From: Paracoccaceae bacterium
Lineage (GTDB): Bacteria; Pseudomonadota; Alphaproteobacteria; Rhodobacterales; Rhodobacteraceae
Direction of reading: 5' to 3'
Assembly (NCBI GenBank): GCA_013139635.1
Contig: WTAL01000124.1
Coordinates: 1-34,959, forward strand
Length of the DNA stretch: 34,959 bases
The position numbers were made by a program, and so were the translations under genes. The notes under the pieces were generated by a model. It was not told the DNA's origin. It saw only the letters and a list, made by a program, of their open reading frames with translations, and made no database searches. Positions 1-9,160 of this stretch are shown in pieces; the first letter of the stretch is position 1; each line of letters opens with the position of its first letter.

Positions 1-131
1 GCGCAGGTAAGGGCGACGGCAAATACGTGGTGGCCCAGCAGGCCTTGCCGCAACACAAAAGCATTTTGCGCGCCAATGGCGAGAATCAGGGCAAAGGCGG
101 TGAAAAATCCGGTGACGGCGGCAGAGATCAT
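1..131 (-). CDS. LysE/ArgO-type amino-acid exporter, N-terminal part (truncated by window edge)
   Basis: Reverse complement from 131 reads MISAAVTGFFTAFALILAIGAQNAFVLRQGLLGHHVFAVALTC..., matching the LysE/ArgO N-terminal 'L.LGxQNAFVLRQG' pattern; ATG overlaps the DUF502 stop (ATGA). Not in the supplied ORF track. Confidence 0.8.
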   Translation of the reverse strand, partial: MISAAVTGFFTAFALILAIGAQNAFVLRQGLLGHHVFAVALTC

Positions 132-814
132 TTAGCGGGCACAGCCTTTTTGCCAGCTGCAATTTCGGCGGCTGTTGGCGGCGTTACCAGCCCGGCTGAA
201 ATCACCAGCTTGGCGGCTTCTTCCACCGTCATATCCAGCAAAATCACATCTTGCTTGGGCAGGAATAGCAAAAAGCCCGAGGTCGGGTTGGGCGTGGTTG
301 GCAGAAAGATCGACAGCATTTCGTCATGCGGCAGCTTTTCCAGCACTTCGCCCTTGGTCTCAGTCGAAACAAAAGCAATCGCCCAAATGCCTTTGCGCGG
401 ATATTCCACCATACAGGCATATTGAAACGAGTTATTGCTTTGGCTCAGCACCGTTTCGGCAATTTGCTTTAGTGCATTATAAATGCTGCGCACCACCGGC
501 ATCCGGTCTACAAAGTTTTCACCAAACCGCAGTAACTGGCGGCCAAACAGGCCTTTGGTGAGCGCGCCAACAGCCGCCGTAAATATCAGAAATACAATCA
601 CCCCGAAGCCGGGGATATCTATGCCGATATAAGTCGAGGGGTTATAGATCTTGGGAACCCACGGCACAATCAGGCCATCCACCAGATTGATCGCCCACCA
701 GAGCAGATAAAAGGTCAGCATCACAGGGGCAACAATAACCACGCCGGTAAAGAAATTGGTGCGGAAACGGTGAAAGAAGGAGGTCTTCTTCGGCTTTGGT
801 TTCTTCTTGGCCAT
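128..814 (-). CDS. DUF502 family membrane protein
   Basis: 228 aa ORF; two hydrophobic segments and typical 'RMPVVRSIYNALKQIAETVL...' and 'FLPTTPNPTSGFLLFLPKQDVILLDMTVEEAAKLVISAGLV' segments of DUF502. Confidence 0.88.
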   Translation of the reverse strand: MAKKKPKPKKTSFFHRFRTNFFTGVVIVAPVMLTFYLLWWAINLVDGLIVPWVPKIYNPSTYIGIDIPGFGVIVFLIFTAAVGALTKGLFGRQLLRFGENFVDRMPVVRSIYNALKQIAETVLSQSNNSFQYACMVEYPRKGIWAIAFVSTETKGEVLEKLPHDEMLSIFLPTTPNPTSGFLLFLPKQDVILLDMTVEEAAKLVISAGLVTPPTAAEIAAGKKAVPAK

Positions 815-847
815 AATACCCCTTACTACGCGGCTCGTCGTTAAGAG

Positions 848-1777
848 TTAGGCACTCTTGGCGTCGCTTGCAAGCGTTAACGCTTTGGCAATACCAGCGG
901 CGAGGCGGGCATTGTTGCGCACGAGTGCAATATTAGCCGTGAGCGAAGCCCCCTCGGTAAGCTCAAATATCCGTTGCAGCAAGAAGGGCGTAACGGCCTT
1001 GGCGGCAATGCCTTGGGCATCGGCCTCAGTCAGGGCTTGCTCGATATGCGGGCGCAGGGCCTTGGCCGGAATTTCGGATTCCGCCGGAATCGGGTTGGCA
1101 ATAAGCTGGCCGCCGGGCAAGCCAAGGCGGGCGCGCATGGCGTGGCTGGTGGCAATCTCTTCGGCGCTATCGGCCCGCAAAGGCGCGGGCAGGTCAGACG
1201 TGCGGGACCAAAACGCCGGCAGCACATCTTGGCAATAGGCAATGACAGGCACGCCGCGGGTTTCCAGCACTTCCATGGTTTTGGGCAGGTCCAAAATGGC
1301 TTTGGCGCCAGCGGCCACCACGGTTACCGGCGTTTGCGCCAGTTCCTCAAGGTCTGCCGATATATCAAAGGTGTTTTCAGCGCCGCGATGCACGCCGCCA
1401 ATGCCGCCAGTGGCAAACACCTGAATGCCCGCGAGGTGCGCGCAAATCATAGTCGCCGCCACCGTTGTGGCCCCTGTCTGGCCCGTGGCCAGTGCAAAGG
1501 CAAGGTCTGCACGGCTGAGCTTGGCCACATCGCTGGCTTTCGCCAGCGTTTGTAGCTCGTCAGTTTCCAGCCCGATAAATATTTGTCCCGCCATAATGGC
1601 GATGGTGGCAGGCACGGCCCCCGCCGCCCGAATGTCAGCCTCCACCATTTCGGCGGTTTCTACGTTTTGCGGGTAAGGCATGCCGTGGGTGATAATGGTG
1701 CTTTCGAGCGCCACTACGGGCAGGCCCTTGGCGCGGGCATTGGCAACTTCGGCGGAATATTTAAGAGGAGCGGTCAT
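848..1777 (-). CDS. psuG: Pseudouridine-5'-phosphate glycosidase
   Basis: 'VALESTIITHGMPYPQN' and 'ATGGIGGVHRGAENTFDISADLEEL' are PsuG (IndA) hallmarks; adjacent PfkB kinase. Confidence 0.95.
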   Translation of the reverse strand: MTAPLKYSAEVANARAKGLPVVALESTIITHGMPYPQNVETAEMVEADIRAAGAVPATIAIMAGQIFIGLETDELQTLAKASDVAKLSRADLAFALATGQTGATTVAATMICAHLAGIQVFATGGIGGVHRGAENTFDISADLEELAQTPVTVVAAGAKAILDLPKTMEVLETRGVPVIAYCQDVLPAFWSRTSDLPAPLRADSAEEIATSHAMRARLGLPGGQLIANPIPAESEIPAKALRPHIEQALTEADAQGIAAKAVTPFLLQRIFELTEGASLTANIALVRNNARLAAGIAKALTLASDAKSA

Positions 1778-2661
1778 ACGATCTTTCGGGTTATGTGGCG
1801 GGCGGCGGCGTCTATCGCGGCTTGCAGGCGGGTTTCAGGCGTGGCGGCATCGCCACCAGCGGCGATATGGGCGGCCATAAATACATCACCCGCGCCAGTG
1901 GTGCTGTGGGCGGGGGTTGGTGGTGGCGTAAGGGTAACGGTTATTTCCCCGTCAGACACACAGGCCATGCGGGGGCCATCGGTCACAATGGCACGGGCTG
2001 CGCCGAGCTTGCGCAGGGCGTGGGCGGCGATTTCAGCGTCGGGCAGCTTGGCCTCGCACAATATCTCGGCTTCGCCGAGGTTTACATATAGCGTAACGTC
2101 CCCACCGGAAAGCGCGGCGCGCAGGCGGGCAGCCTTGCCCGGCGAGGCGGGCACAATGTTTAGCTGGCAATCCGAAAACTCTACACGCGACGAAAGCGAT
2201 TGCATCAGGCTAGCAGGCAGGTTGCCATCGACCATCACGCGGTAAGGCCACGGGGCGCTCGGGGTGCCAAGGCGGCCATCAAGCAGCGGCGCAAATATCT
2301 GGTCGCCCGCCAACTCTAGCGAGGCACAATCCGCGATCGCGCCAAACACATCACCGTTGGGGTTTTCAATGGCAAGGTAGCTATCAGTTGGGTCATCCGA
2401 GCGGTAGATAAAGCGACAATCGACGCCCTCGGCCTCAAGCGCCTCTATCAGGGCATCCCCTTCGGGGCCGTTGCCAATGGCGCTGAGCAGCGCTGCTGGC
2501 TGACCTTGGCGCACCAGCGCCACCGCCACATTCAGCGCCACGCCGCCTAGCTGCCGCCGGATTTGGCCAGCAATATCGCCGCCTTGCTGCATGGGGGCCG
2601 AAGCCGAAGCAATGATATCCCACAGCGCGGAGCCAATACAAAGGACCGGCGGCTGTGCCAT
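1774..2661 (-). CDS. psuK: PfkB-family carbohydrate kinase, probable pseudouridine kinase
   Basis: PfkB motif 'STTGAGDVFMAAHIA', N-terminal 'QLGGVALNVAVALVRQG'; 4-bp overlap with psuG. Confidence 0.87.
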   Translation of the reverse strand: MAQPPVLCIGSALWDIIASASAPMQQGGDIAGQIRRQLGGVALNVAVALVRQGQPAALLSAIGNGPEGDALIEALEAEGVDCRFIYRSDDPTDSYLAIENPNGDVFGAIADCASLELAGDQIFAPLLDGRLGTPSAPWPYRVMVDGNLPASLMQSLSSRVEFSDCQLNIVPASPGKAARLRAALSGGDVTLYVNLGEAEILCEAKLPDAEIAAHALRKLGAARAIVTDGPRMACVSDGEITVTLTPPPTPAHSTTGAGDVFMAAHIAAGGDAATPETRLQAAIDAAARHITRKIV

Positions 2662-3494
2662 TACTTACCGCCGAGTTTTAACGTATGGGCGCGCAAATGC
2701 GCCGCGAGATCTTTGGGGGCAAGGCCAAGGGCCTCCATATCCTCAAATGGGATCGTATCGCCGACGATTGGCCGCATATCGGTGTTAAGCGAACGCACGA
2801 CCTCGTGCATCAACAGGGCCTGCCGTAGTGTGGGCGAAAACTTCGCCGCCATCAAATACATCCGGCTGTTTTGCCCATGGAAAAACATTGGCGTAACGGC
2901 GGCTTTGCCGCGGGTTATGAGGCGCGCGAGAAAGTTGGTCCAATCGGCGTCAACGGCTTCGCTAAACAGGGTTTCACTATGGGCCACACGGCCCGCAGGG
3001 AACAAAATCAGGCAACCACCGTTTTTCACATGCGCCAGCGCATCCTTGCGGGCCTGCACGTTTTTTCTTATCGCATCGTCTTCGTGGTCAAAGGCCACGG
3101 GCAGCATGCGGTCATGAATATCGGGCACTTTGGCTAGAAAAGCGCGAGTCATGATTTGGAAATCTGGCCGCACATGGCTCATGATTTCGCAAAGTACCAT
3201 ACCGTCCACCAGCCCGTGCGGGTGGTTGGCGACAATGATCAGCGGGCCGGATTTAGGGATCTTGGCAATCGCCTCAGCACTGATATCAGTGTTGATCCCC
3301 ATCCGCGTCATCGCTTGCTGCCAGAAGTTCCCCGGCAGGGGCGGCTCTGATTGGTGCTTTTTTGCCAGCTTAAGAATCGTGATTCGCCCCGTCAGGTTTT
3401 CCACCCACCGGATTACAAAATGCCGTTGTGGCGAAGGGAATGAGTTGGAATAACTCAGGTCTTTCGCCTCAATATGGGTAAACCCATCATTCAT
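2661..3494 (-). CDS. PlsC/lysophospholipid acyltransferase-like protein
   Basis: 'VANHPHGLVDG' (HX4D-like motif) and 'LILFPAGRVA' (variant of FPEGT). Confidence 0.8.
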   Translation of the reverse strand: MNDGFTHIEAKDLSYSNSFPSPQRHFVIRWVENLTGRITILKLAKKHQSEPPLPGNFWQQAMTRMGINTDISAEAIAKIPKSGPLIIVANHPHGLVDGMVLCEIMSHVRPDFQIMTRAFLAKVPDIHDRMLPVAFDHEDDAIRKNVQARKDALAHVKNGGCLILFPAGRVAHSETLFSEAVDADWTNFLARLITRGKAAVTPMFFHGQNSRMYLMAAKFSPTLRQALLMHEVVRSLNTDMRPIVGDTIPFEDMEALGLAPKDLAAHLRAHTLKLGGK

Positions 3495-3669
3495 AGTCGT
3501 GTCTGCCCACTGTCAATGTTCTGACATGGGATAGACAAATGTTTGAGCCTCGTCATCCGAAATCGACCAAATCTTCACGAATTACGCGAAATTCCACTTA
3601 TACGCTTGCGAGTGCCGCCTGTTTGCTCTAAATGCGCGCTTATTGAAACCACAGGCAGGGTTTAGGGCC

Positions 3670-3752
3670 ATTGGGGGAGACATCCTCAATTGTCCACCGG
3701 TTGGCGAAAGCCTCAACTCTCTGCCGAGGATTAAACCGGAAAGGAAATTCCA
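3670..3752 (+). promoter_or_regulatory. Structured rpsB 5' leader (candidate ribosomal-protein autoregulatory element)
   Basis: ATTGGGG (3670-3676)/CCTCAAT (3684-3690) hairpin; CCGGTT (3697-3702)/AACCGG (3734-3739) closing stem around a GGC-GAAA-GCC hairpin; GGAA-A-TTCC around the SD just before the ATG. Confidence 0.4.
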
Positions 3753-4511
3753 ATGGCTCTTCCTGAGTTCACATTGCGCCAGCTGCTTGAGGCCGGCGTT
3801 CACTTTGGTCACCAAACACATCGCTGGAACCCGCTCATGGGCCCGTATATCTACGGCGCACGTAACGGCATCCACATCATGGACCTTACACAAACCGTAC
3901 CTTTGCTTGATGCAGCGCTTAACGTTGTGCAGCAAACCGTAGCTAAAGGCGGCTCAATTCTTTTCGTTGGCACAAAGCGCCAAGCGTCTAAAGGTATTGC
4001 CGATGCGGCTGAGCGTTCAGCACAGTATTACGTAAACCACCGTTGGTTGGGCGGCATGCTCACCAACTGGAAAACCATTTCCAACTCTATCACAACGCTG
4101 AAAAAGCTGGATAGCGCACTGGAAGATGGCGGCGCAGGCCTCACCAAGAAAGAGCTCTTGGGCATGACCCGTCAGCAAGCCAAATTGCAGGCCTCCCTTG
4201 GTGGTATCCGCGAAATGGGCGGCGTGCCGGACCTGATCTTTGTGGTTGATACCAACAAAGAGAGCCTCGCCATTCAGGAAGCCCGTAAGCTTGGCATCCC
4301 TGTAATTGCTGTGCTCGATACCAACTCTGACCCACGCGGCATTGATTACCCGATCCCGGGCAATGATGATGCGGCCCGTGCGATTGCGCTTTATTGCGAC
4401 CTGATCGCACGCTCAGCGCTTGACGGCATGGCCGCTCAGCTTGGCGCTGCTGGTGTTGACATCGGCGAGATGGAAGAGACCGTTGGCGAAGAGATCCCAG
4501 CCGAGGGCTAG
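3753..4511 (+). CDS. rpsB: 30S ribosomal protein S2
   Basis: '[25 protein letters not shown]...', '[16 protein letters not shown]', '[14 protein letters not shown]' are S2 signatures. Confidence 0.98.
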   Translation: MALPEFTLRQLLEAGVHFGHQTHRWNPLMGPYIYGARNGIHIMDLTQTVPLLDAALNVVQQTVAKGGSILFVGTKRQASKGIADAAERSAQYYVNHRWLGGMLTNWKTISNSITTLKKLDSALEDGGAGLTKKELLGMTRQQAKLQASLGGIREMGGVPDLIFVVDTNKESLAIQEARKLGIPVIAVLDTNSDPRGIDYPIPGNDDAARAIALYCDLIARSALDGMAAQLGAAGVDIGEMEETVGEEIPAEG

Positions 4512-4517
4512 CTAAAA

Positions 4518-4545
4518 ACGCGCGGGGCAGGGGCCTCGCGCGCAT
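4518..4545 (+). promoter_or_regulatory. GC-rich imperfect hairpin in the rpsB-tsf intergenic region (possible attenuator or processing site)
   Basis: acgcgcggggcaggggcctcgcgcgc can fold with GCGCG/CGCGC arms; followed by attctgattttt. Confidence 0.35.
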
Positions 4546-4570
4546 TCTGATTTTTGATAGGAGAGCCAAG

Positions 4571-5446
4571 ATGGCGATCACAGCAAAGCAAGTAAAAGAG
4601 CTGCGCGACAGCTCAGGTGTTGGCATGATGGATGCCAAAAAAGCACTGACAGCAACCGACGGCGACATGGAAGCTGCCGTTGATTGGCTGCGCACCAAAG
4701 GTTTGGCCAAAGCGGCTAAGAAGTCCGACCGCACCGCGGCCGAGGGCCTTGTAGGCGTAGCTGTAAACGGCAACGTAGCCGTGGCTGTGGAAGTGAATTC
4801 CGAAACAGACTTCGTAGCGAAAAACGCTGAGTTCCAAGGACTTGTGTCTGGAATTACAACCGTTGCGCTTGGCGTTGATAGTGTTGAGGCTCTTCTAGAG
4901 GCCGACATGGGCGGCAAAACTGTTTCTACCGTTGTTGGCGAGAAAATCGCGACCATCGGTGAAAACATGACCGTGCGCCGCATGGCCCGCCTTGAGGGCG
5001 ACGTGCTGGCAACTTATGTGCATAACGCTGCCGCGACAGACCTCGGCCTCATTGGTGTTATTGTTGCGCTGAAGGGCGGCAACGAAGATATCGCCAAGCA
5101 GATTTGTATGCACGTAGCGGCGACTAATCCTGCCTCGCTGAACGAGGGTGACCTTGACCCAGCGATGATTGAGCGCGAGAAAAACGTTCTGACCGAGCAA
5201 GCTCGTGAATCTGGTAAGCCTGAGAACATCATTGAAAACATGATCAAAGGCCGGATGCGCAAGTTCTATGAGGAAGTCACGCTGGTTAACCAGAAGTTCG
5301 TGATCAACCCTGATATCACTGTTGCACAGTTCGCCAAAGAAGCTGGTGCTGAAGTCACCGGCTTTGTGCGCCTCGCCGTTGGCGAAGGCATTGAGAAAAA
5401 AGTTGAGGATTTCGCAGCGGAAGTTGCTAAAACCATGGGCGGCTAA
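4571..5446 (+). CDS. tsf: Translation elongation factor Ts
   Basis: '[24 protein letters not shown]', '[16 protein letters not shown]', 'MHVAATNP'. Confidence 0.98.
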   Translation: MAITAKQVKELRDSSGVGMMDAKKALTATDGDMEAAVDWLRTKGLAKAAKKSDRTAAEGLVGVAVNGNVAVAVEVNSETDFVAKNAEFQGLVSGITTVALGVDSVEALLEADMGGKTVSTVVGEKIATIGENMTVRRMARLEGDVLATYVHNAAATDLGLIGVIVALKGGNEDIAKQICMHVAATNPASLNEGDLDPAMIEREKNVLTEQARESGKPENIIENMIKGRMRKFYEEVTLVNQKFVINPDITVAQFAKEAGAEVTGFVRLAVGEGIEKKVEDFAAEVAKTMGG

Positions 5447-5465
5447 GCCCAAACTTTTGAGAATT

Positions 5466-5497
5466 AAAAAAGCCCGCGCAGTGTCGCGGGCTTTTTT
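5466..5497. terminator. Bidirectional intrinsic terminator between tsf (+) and the GNAT gene (-)
   Basis: AAAAAAGCCCGCG-CAGTGT-CGCGGGCTTTTTT: 13-bp perfect stem with A/T tracts on both sides. Confidence 0.93.
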
Positions 5498-5502
5498 GTG
5501 TT

Positions 5503-6012
5503 TTAGGCGATTTTCACATACATATCGGTTTCATCGTCAGAAAGCGCAGCCTCTCGCTCAAATCCGGCTTTTAGCAATACACGCGCTGAAGAGGGGTTTG
5601 CTTTTTCAACCCCGCCCAACAACCTAATTTCTGAAGCAGATTGTGCCAATCGCGCAACCAGCCCCAAAATAACCTCGCTCGCCAGCCCTTTTCCCCAGTG
5701 TTTTTCCGCAAGAAGGTAGCCAAGGTGAATATCGGCTTTAGCACCCGCCACCGCAAATTCTACAAGCAAAATTAGCCCGATAAGGTCGCCAGTGTCTGGC
5801 GTCACAATGGCAAGCACATCACTTTCCGATAGCCGAGCTTCGATCCACGCCGCGCAATTCTCTGGCGTGTTACTAATTTGCAATGGCGGGGGTAGGCTTT
5901 CTAAAACTTCGGGCGTTAACAACTCGACAAGCGCGTCAGTAGCCCTGCCTTCAAAGGCCGCTTTCCATGGTTTCACAAGCGTGCGCTCTGTTTTGAATGC
6001 AATAGTCATCAA
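5503..6012 (-). CDS. GNAT family N-acetyltransferase (RimJ/RimL-like)
   Basis: 'HLGYLLAEKHWGKGLASEVILGLVARL' acetyl-CoA binding motif and 'VEKANPSSARVLLKAGFE'. Confidence 0.88.
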   Translation of the reverse strand: MMTIAFKTERTLVKPWKAAFEGRATDALVELLTPEVLESLPPPLQISNTPENCAAWIEARLSESDVLAIVTPDTGDLIGLILLVEFAVAGAKADIHLGYLLAEKHWGKGLASEVILGLVARLAQSASEIRLLGGVEKANPSSARVLLKAGFEREAALSDDETDMYVKIA

Positions 6013-6015
6013 AGC

Positions 6016-7638
6016 CTAGTTATACTCCAAGCTCTCCATGCCCTCAAACGGCCTAAAGCTATCACTACGGGCGTTGTTCCACGGCACACGATAGGATTCG
6101 GAGAAGATTTCGACCTCGTCATCAATCAGCGCGCCTGGTTTCATTTTCAAGTATATCCGCGCGCCGGACGTGGTTTCGCCATTTTTCTGCCGGATCATCA
6201 AGTGCTTGGGTTGCAGTTCCTCTGGCCCGCCAAGTCCGGCTGCGCCTATCATTTCCGCCACGGCCTTCAATGTGTTCTGGTGAAAATTCGCTACACGCCT
6301 TGATTTGCTATCAACATCCAGCGCCCGCTGCCTAAGCGGGTCTTGTGTCGTAATGCCCACGGGGCAATGATTGGTGTGGCACGCCTGCGCCTGCACACAG
6401 CCGATCGAAAACATAAATCCGCGCGCGGAATTCACCCAATCAGCCCCCAGCGCAAAGGCTTTGGCGAGGTCATAGGCCGTGACTAGCTTGCCCGCCGCGC
6501 CGACTTTGATCTGGTCACGCAGGCCCGCGCCAACAAGTGTATTTACCACAAACGTGAGCCCCTCAACCAGTGGCATGCCGATATGGTTGGCAAACTCCAG
6601 CGGCGCCGCCCCCGTGCCGCCTTCTTTGCCGTCTACCACAATAAAATCCGGCACAATGCCGGTTTCAATCATGGCCTTAACCATGCACATAAACTCCCGC
6701 CTGTGGCCCACACACAGTTTGAAGCCCACTGGCTTGCCGTCTGAAAGCTCGCGAAGCTCTTGCAGAAAATTCACGAATTCGCGCGGGGTCTCAAATTTGG
6801 AGTGCGTCGCCGGAGACAGGCAATCCTTATCCATCGGAATGCCGCGGGCATCAGCGATTTCGGGCGAGATTTTACTAGCGGGCAGCATACCGCCATGGCC
6901 AGGCTTAGCTCCTTGGCTCAGCTTTACCTCAATCATTTTTACCTGCGGGTTTTTGGCCTGCACCGCGAACTTTTCAGCGCTAAACGTGCCGTCTTCATTG
7001 CGGCAGCCATAATAGCCTGAGCCGATTTCATAAATCAGGTCTCCGCCGCCCTCGCGGTGGTGAACGCTTATGCCACCTTCGCCAGTATCATGCGCAAACC
7101 TGCCCATTTCGGCCCCTTTGTTTAGCGCCGAAATCGCATTCGCTGAAAGCGCCCCAAAGCTCATGGCCGAAATATTAAAAATGGACGCCTGATAGGGCTG
7201 CTTGCAGGCCGCGTTACCAATTTTCACGCGGCAATCCCAAGGAAGATCATGGCGCGCCAGCACCGAGTGGGTCATCCAGCTATAGCCCGCTGCGTATACA
7301 TCCATTTTGGTGCCAAAGGGCCGTTTGTCCTCGGCACCCTTCGAGCGCTGATAGACAATCGAGCGTTCATCCCGCGAAAACGGCTCTTGGTCACGGTCGC
7401 TCTCCATCAGGTATTGCCGAATTTCGGGGCGGATGCTTTCCAGTATCCAGCGCAAATTGCCCAGCACCGGATAGTTTCGCAAAATGGCATGTCGCTTTTG
7501 CGTAATGTCCCGAATGCCGACAACGGTGAAAAAACCAAAGAACGCAAATGCGACCCAGAACCATGGTGAGAAATACACCAAGCCTAGGCTGATTATGGTT
7601 AACGCGATGGAGAGAGCGAAGATGGTATAGCGTATCAT
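6016..7638 (-). CDS. FMN-binding glutamate-synthase-domain protein with N-terminal membrane segments
   Basis: 'MSFGALSANAISALNKGAEMGRFAHDTGEGGIS', 'KPGHGGMLPASKIS', 'VVDGKEGGTGAAPLEF', Cys cluster 'CVQAQACHTNHCPVGI'; hydrophobic first ~45 aa. Confidence 0.93.
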   Translation of the reverse strand: MIRYTIFALSIALTIISLGLVYFSPWFWVAFAFFGFFTVVGIRDITQKRHAILRNYPVLGNLRWILESIRPEIRQYLMESDRDQEPFSRDERSIVYQRSKGAEDKRPFGTKMDVYAAGYSWMTHSVLARHDLPWDCRVKIGNAACKQPYQASIFNISAMSFGALSANAISALNKGAEMGRFAHDTGEGGISVHHREGGGDLIYEIGSGYYGCRNEDGTFSAEKFAVQAKNPQVKMIEVKLSQGAKPGHGGMLPASKISPEIADARGIPMDKDCLSPATHSKFETPREFVNFLQELRELSDGKPVGFKLCVGHRREFMCMVKAMIETGIVPDFIVVDGKEGGTGAAPLEFANHIGMPLVEGLTFVVNTLVGAGLRDQIKVGAAGKLVTAYDLAKAFALGADWVNSARGFMFSIGCVQAQACHTNHCPVGITTQDPLRQRALDVDSKSRRVANFHQNTLKAVAEMIGAAGLGGPEELQPKHLMIRQKNGETTSGARIYLKMKPGALIDDEVEIFSESYRVPWNNARSDSFRPFEGMESLEYN

Positions 7639-7776
7639 GATGATGGGGCCTGTTTTTGGGAATCAGAATCTGAGGAACCTTAAACAGGGATAATGAAAAC
7701 ATATGTATACCGTGTGAACAACGCACGAATTCGCGAATTGCGAATTAATTTGCGGCGGAACCTCGCGCGCGCCCAC

Positions 7777-7803
7777 TATTTCCCATTGCCCCAATGGGAA
7801 ATA
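7777..7803. repeat. Perfect 12-bp inverted repeat with 3-nt spacer in the pyrH 5' region
   Basis: TATTTCCCATTG-CCC-CAATGGGAAATA, read directly. Confidence 0.9.
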
Positions 7804-7846
7804 TAGGCCATTTTGCCCGCAAACTCACAACAGGAGAATCGATGCT

Positions 7847-8584
7847 ATGCCGGATGGGGATTTAACCGCCAAACCGCTTTATAAGCGTGTGCTCATCAAA
7901 ATTTCGGGCGAGGCCCTGATGGGCGATACCCAGTTTGGCCTGCACCCCCCCACCGTTGAGCGCATCGCTAACGAAATTAAAAAAGTGCATGATACCGGCG
8001 TAGAGATCTGCCTTGTGATCGGCGGCGGCAATATTTTTCGCGGCATGGCGGGCAGCGCGCAAGGTATGGAGCGCACCACGGCTGATTATATGGGCATGCT
8101 TGGCACCATCATGAACGCCCTTGGTATGCAAGGCGCGCTTGAGTCGCTCGGCATTTTTACCCGCGTTATTTCGGCCATCCCGATGGATCAGGTTTGCGAG
8201 CCATATATTCGCCGCCGCGCCGTGCGCCACCTTGAAAAGGGCCGCGTGTGCATATTTGCAGCGGGCACAGGCAATCCATACTTCACTACCGATACCGCGG
8301 CCACGCTGCGCGCCTCTGAAATGTCGTGTGATGCTATGTATAAGGGCACGCAAGTGGATGGTATTTATGATAGCGACCCAAAGACAAACCCTAACGCGAA
8401 GCGCTATTCCGAAGTCACATATGACGAAGTTTTGCAGAAAAATCTTAAGGTGATGGACGCCTCAGCCATCGCGCTGGCCCGCGATAATCGGATGCCGATT
8501 GTGCTGTTTGACCTAAACGCCCCCGAGGGGCTTGTCGGAATTTTATCTGGCCAAGGCAACTTTACCACCGTAATACCGAGCTAA
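7847..8584 (+). CDS. pyrH: UMP kinase
   Basis: '[13 protein letters not shown]', '[13 protein letters not shown]', '[17 protein letters not shown]', '[17 protein letters not shown]'. Confidence 0.98.
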   Translation: MPDGDLTAKPLYKRVLIKISGEALMGDTQFGLHPPTVERIANEIKKVHDTGVEICLVIGGGNIFRGMAGSAQGMERTTADYMGMLGTIMNALGMQGALESLGIFTRVISAIPMDQVCEPYIRRRAVRHLEKGRVCIFAAGTGNPYFTTDTAATLRASEMSCDAMYKGTQVDGIYDSDPKTNPNAKRYSEVTYDEVLQKNLKVMDASAIALARDNRMPIVLFDLNAPEGLVGILSGQGNFTTVIPS

Positions 8585-8596
8585 AGGGAGAAAACC

Positions 8597-9160
8597 ATGT
8601 CAGACGATATAGATATTGATATTGATAGCCTCAGCAGCCGCATGGATGGTGCACTTGCCGCAATGCGGCGGGATTTCACCACCCTGCGCACGGGCCGCGC
8701 CTCGGCCTCGATGCTGGATTCGATCCATGTAGAGGCTTACGGCGCCCGCACGCCACTGGCGCAGGTGGCCACCATAAACGTGCCAGAGCCGCGCATGGTA
8801 ACGGTGAATGTATGGGATAAATCCATGGTGGAAGCCGTGGATAAAGCCATTCGCATTTCAGGCCTCGGCCTTAATCCGGTGATGGACGGCACAATGCTGC
8901 GCCTGCCCATTCCGGAGCTAAACGAGGAGCGCCGCAGGGAAATGGCGAAGCTGCTCGGGACATATGCCGAAAACGCGAAAATCTCGGCGCGCAATGTGCG
9001 GCGTGATGGTATGGACCAGATCAAGAAGGCGAAAAACGACGGTATGTCGGAAGACGACCAGAAGGTTTGGCAAGACGAGATTCAGGATATCACCGACGCG
9101 GCGATCAAAAAGATCGACGCCGCGCTTGAGGTTAAACAAGCCGAAATAATGCAGGTATAG
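8597..9160 (+). CDS. frr: Ribosome recycling factor
   Basis: '[20 protein letters not shown]', '[18 protein letters not shown]', '[13 protein letters not shown]'. Confidence 0.98.
   Translation: MSDDIDIDIDSLSSRMDGALAAMRRDFTTLRTGRASASMLDSIHVEAYGARTPLAQVATINVPEPRMVTVNVWDKSMVEAVDKAIRISGLGLNPVMDGTMLRLPIPELNEERRREMAKLLGTYAENAKISARNVRRDGMDQIKKAKNDGMSEDDQKVWQDEIQDITDAAIKKIDAALEVKQAEIMQV

Noticed and set aside
1583-2245. 220-aa plus-strand ORF crossing psuG and psuK
   Set aside because: Overlaps two well-supported minus-strand genes; composition typical of antisense translation.
4141-4983. 280-aa minus-strand ORF spanning rpsB and tsf
   Set aside because: Antisense to two highly conserved genes; Ser/Arg-rich composition and no recognisable motif; shadow ORF.
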